Source: an uncultured Eubacterium sp.
GTDB taxonomy: Bacteria > Bacillota_A > Clostridia > Lachnospirales > Lachnospiraceae
NCBI GenBank assembly: GCA_947653505.1
Contig: CANTHI010000196.1
Coordinates: forward strand, 1 to 7,015
Direction: 5' to 3'
Length of the DNA: 7,015 nucleotides
The position numbers and the translations under genes were made by a program. This document shows, piece by piece, positions 6,559-7,015 of this stretch (position 1 is its first letter; the number at the start of each line of letters is the position of its first letter). Under the pieces are notes generated by a model that saw only the letters and a list, made by a program, of their open reading frames with translations, was not told the DNA's origin and made no database searches.

Positions 6559-6586
6559 GTAACAGTTCAGATACCTGCACTGTTAC
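6559..6586. promoter_or_regulatory. Perfect inverted repeat between divergent promoters, candidate operator
   Basis: GTAACAGT (6559-6566) and ACTGTTAC (6579-6586) are exact inverse complements separated by 12 nt. The direct repeat CGCTGGT (6554-6560, 6590-6596) brackets them. The element sits between the -35 boxes of the Nudix gene (6542-6547) and the AAA gene (6615-6620), a suitable place for a regulator of both. The binding protein is unknown. Confidence 0.4.
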
Positions 6587-6614
6587 GGGCGCTGGTTTCC
6601 TGTATTTTATCCAA

Positions 6615-6670
6615 TTGCAATCCTCTATGGCTTATGCTAATATGATAAAAAACGGTTTCGCGAAAGGAGA
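6615..6670 (+). promoter_or_regulatory. Promoter and ribosome site of the AAA ATPase gene
   Basis: TTGCAA (6615-6620), a 17-nt spacer and TAATAT (6638-6643) preceded by TG-C form a strong-looking extended -10 promoter on the plus strand, with a start expected near 6650. AAAGGAGA (6663-6670) follows, 8 nt before the ATG at 6679. Confidence 0.65.
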
Positions 6671-6678
6671 CCCCGCCA

Positions 6679-7015
6679 ATGCCCAAAACTTTTAATACAG
6701 ATGGCTACTGCGATCCACAGCTTCACTATATGGTTGACCTGTCCAGTCGTCTGAATGAAATAAAATCCATGATAGATGCCGGTAAATATTTTACGATCAA
6801 CCGGGCCAGACAGTACGGTAAAACAACTGTACTGACAGCTCTTGCAGACTTTTTGCAGCAGGAATATATTGTTATCAGCCTTGATTTTCAGACGATCAGT
6901 CACGCTGATTTTGCATCGGAGCAAAGTTTTGTTTCTGCGCTTTCTGGTGCATTTTTAGAATATGACTGCCTCCTTACGGATGAGACAAAGAAAAGCCTGA
7001 CATTATACGCCTCCG
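6679..7015 (+). CDS. AAA-like ATPase, N-terminal part (3' end outside the window)
   Basis: An open frame starts at ATG 6679, after AAAGGAGA with an 8-nt spacer, and runs off the right edge after 112 full codons. The protein begins MPKTFNTDGYCDPQLHYMVD, then LSSRLNEIKSMIDAGKYFTI and the nucleotide-binding segment NRARQYGKTTVL (41-52). This has the GKT core of a Walker A loop but lacks the usual first glycine (RARQYGKTT). LQQEYIVISLDFQ (60-71) follows as the next core strand. This arrangement, with INRxRQYGKTT after a 'MVDL..RL.EIK..ID.GKYF' leader, is one I associate with AAA-like (AAA_35-type) P-loop proteins that occur in many copies in gut Lachnospiraceae and whose role is unclear. Walker B and the C-terminal domain, which could show whether a nuclease domain is attached, are not in the window. 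It is divergent from the Nudix gene. Confidence 0.85.
   Translation, partial: MPKTFNTDGYCDPQLHYMVDLSSRLNEIKSMIDAGKYFTINRARQYGKTTVLTALADFLQQEYIVISLDFQTISHADFASEQSFVSALSGAFLEYDCLLTDETKKSLTLYAS

Noticed and set aside
6473..6580. 36-residue N-terminal extension of the Nudix protein
   Set aside because: The added residues do not resemble the family, the stretch holds the gene's promoter, and ATG 6472 has a far better ribosome site.
6637..6924. Minus-strand frame of 95 codons at the right edge
   Set aside because: It is antisense to the AAA-like ATPase, which has a promoter, ribosome site and P-loop motif.
1..7015. CRISPR array, tRNA/rRNA gene, insertion sequence or riboswitch
   Set aside because: No regularly spaced repeats, no tRNA-like cloverleaf, no transposase-like protein and no recognisable riboswitch core were seen on either strand.

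Overview
This 7-kb window looks like chromosome from a low-to-moderate-GC member of the Clostridia, most likely Lachnospiraceae. That assignment is an inference from gene content (FtsX-type ABC exporter with its own two-component system, Nudix ADP-ribose pyrophosphatase, AAA ATPase of a type frequent in gut Lachnospiraceae), strong AAAGGAG-type ribosome sites and extended -10 promoters. No rRNA, tRNA, insertion sequence, phage gene or CRISPR array was seen.

Layout: (1) 2-547, plus strand: the 3' end of a gene of unknown function, cut by the left edge. (2) 548-629: a convergent intergenic gap with a strong 12-bp hairpin. (3) 630-5654, minus strand: a four-gene operon, transcribed right to left as ABC ATPase, large FtsX-like permease, OmpR-type response regulator, histidine kinase. 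Two of the three junctions overlap and the third has a 33-nt gap. (4) 5655-5860: the operon's control region, with a candidate promoter, inverted repeats, a BceR-like palindrome and a dispersed-repeat-like hairpin. (5) 5861-6472, minus strand: a Nudix hydrolase with its own good promoter. (6) 6473-6678: a divergent promoter region with a perfect 8-bp inverted repeat between the two promoters. (7) 6679-7015, plus strand: the start of an AAA-like ATPase, cut by the right edge.

The centrepiece is a self-contained envelope-sensing/export module. The kinase has a single N-terminal membrane helix and no extracellular sensor. This is the pattern of kinases that take their signal from the partner ABC transporter, as in Bce-type antimicrobial-peptide detoxification modules. 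The permease is not the classical 10-TM BceB form: it is a tandem duplication of the 4-TM FtsX unit with two large extracellular domains. A palindrome TTACA-N4-TGTAA, which fits the binding-site form described for BceR, lies just upstream of the operon's candidate promoter and suggests autoregulation. The substrate cannot be read from the sequence. The flanking genes show no evident functional link to the module.
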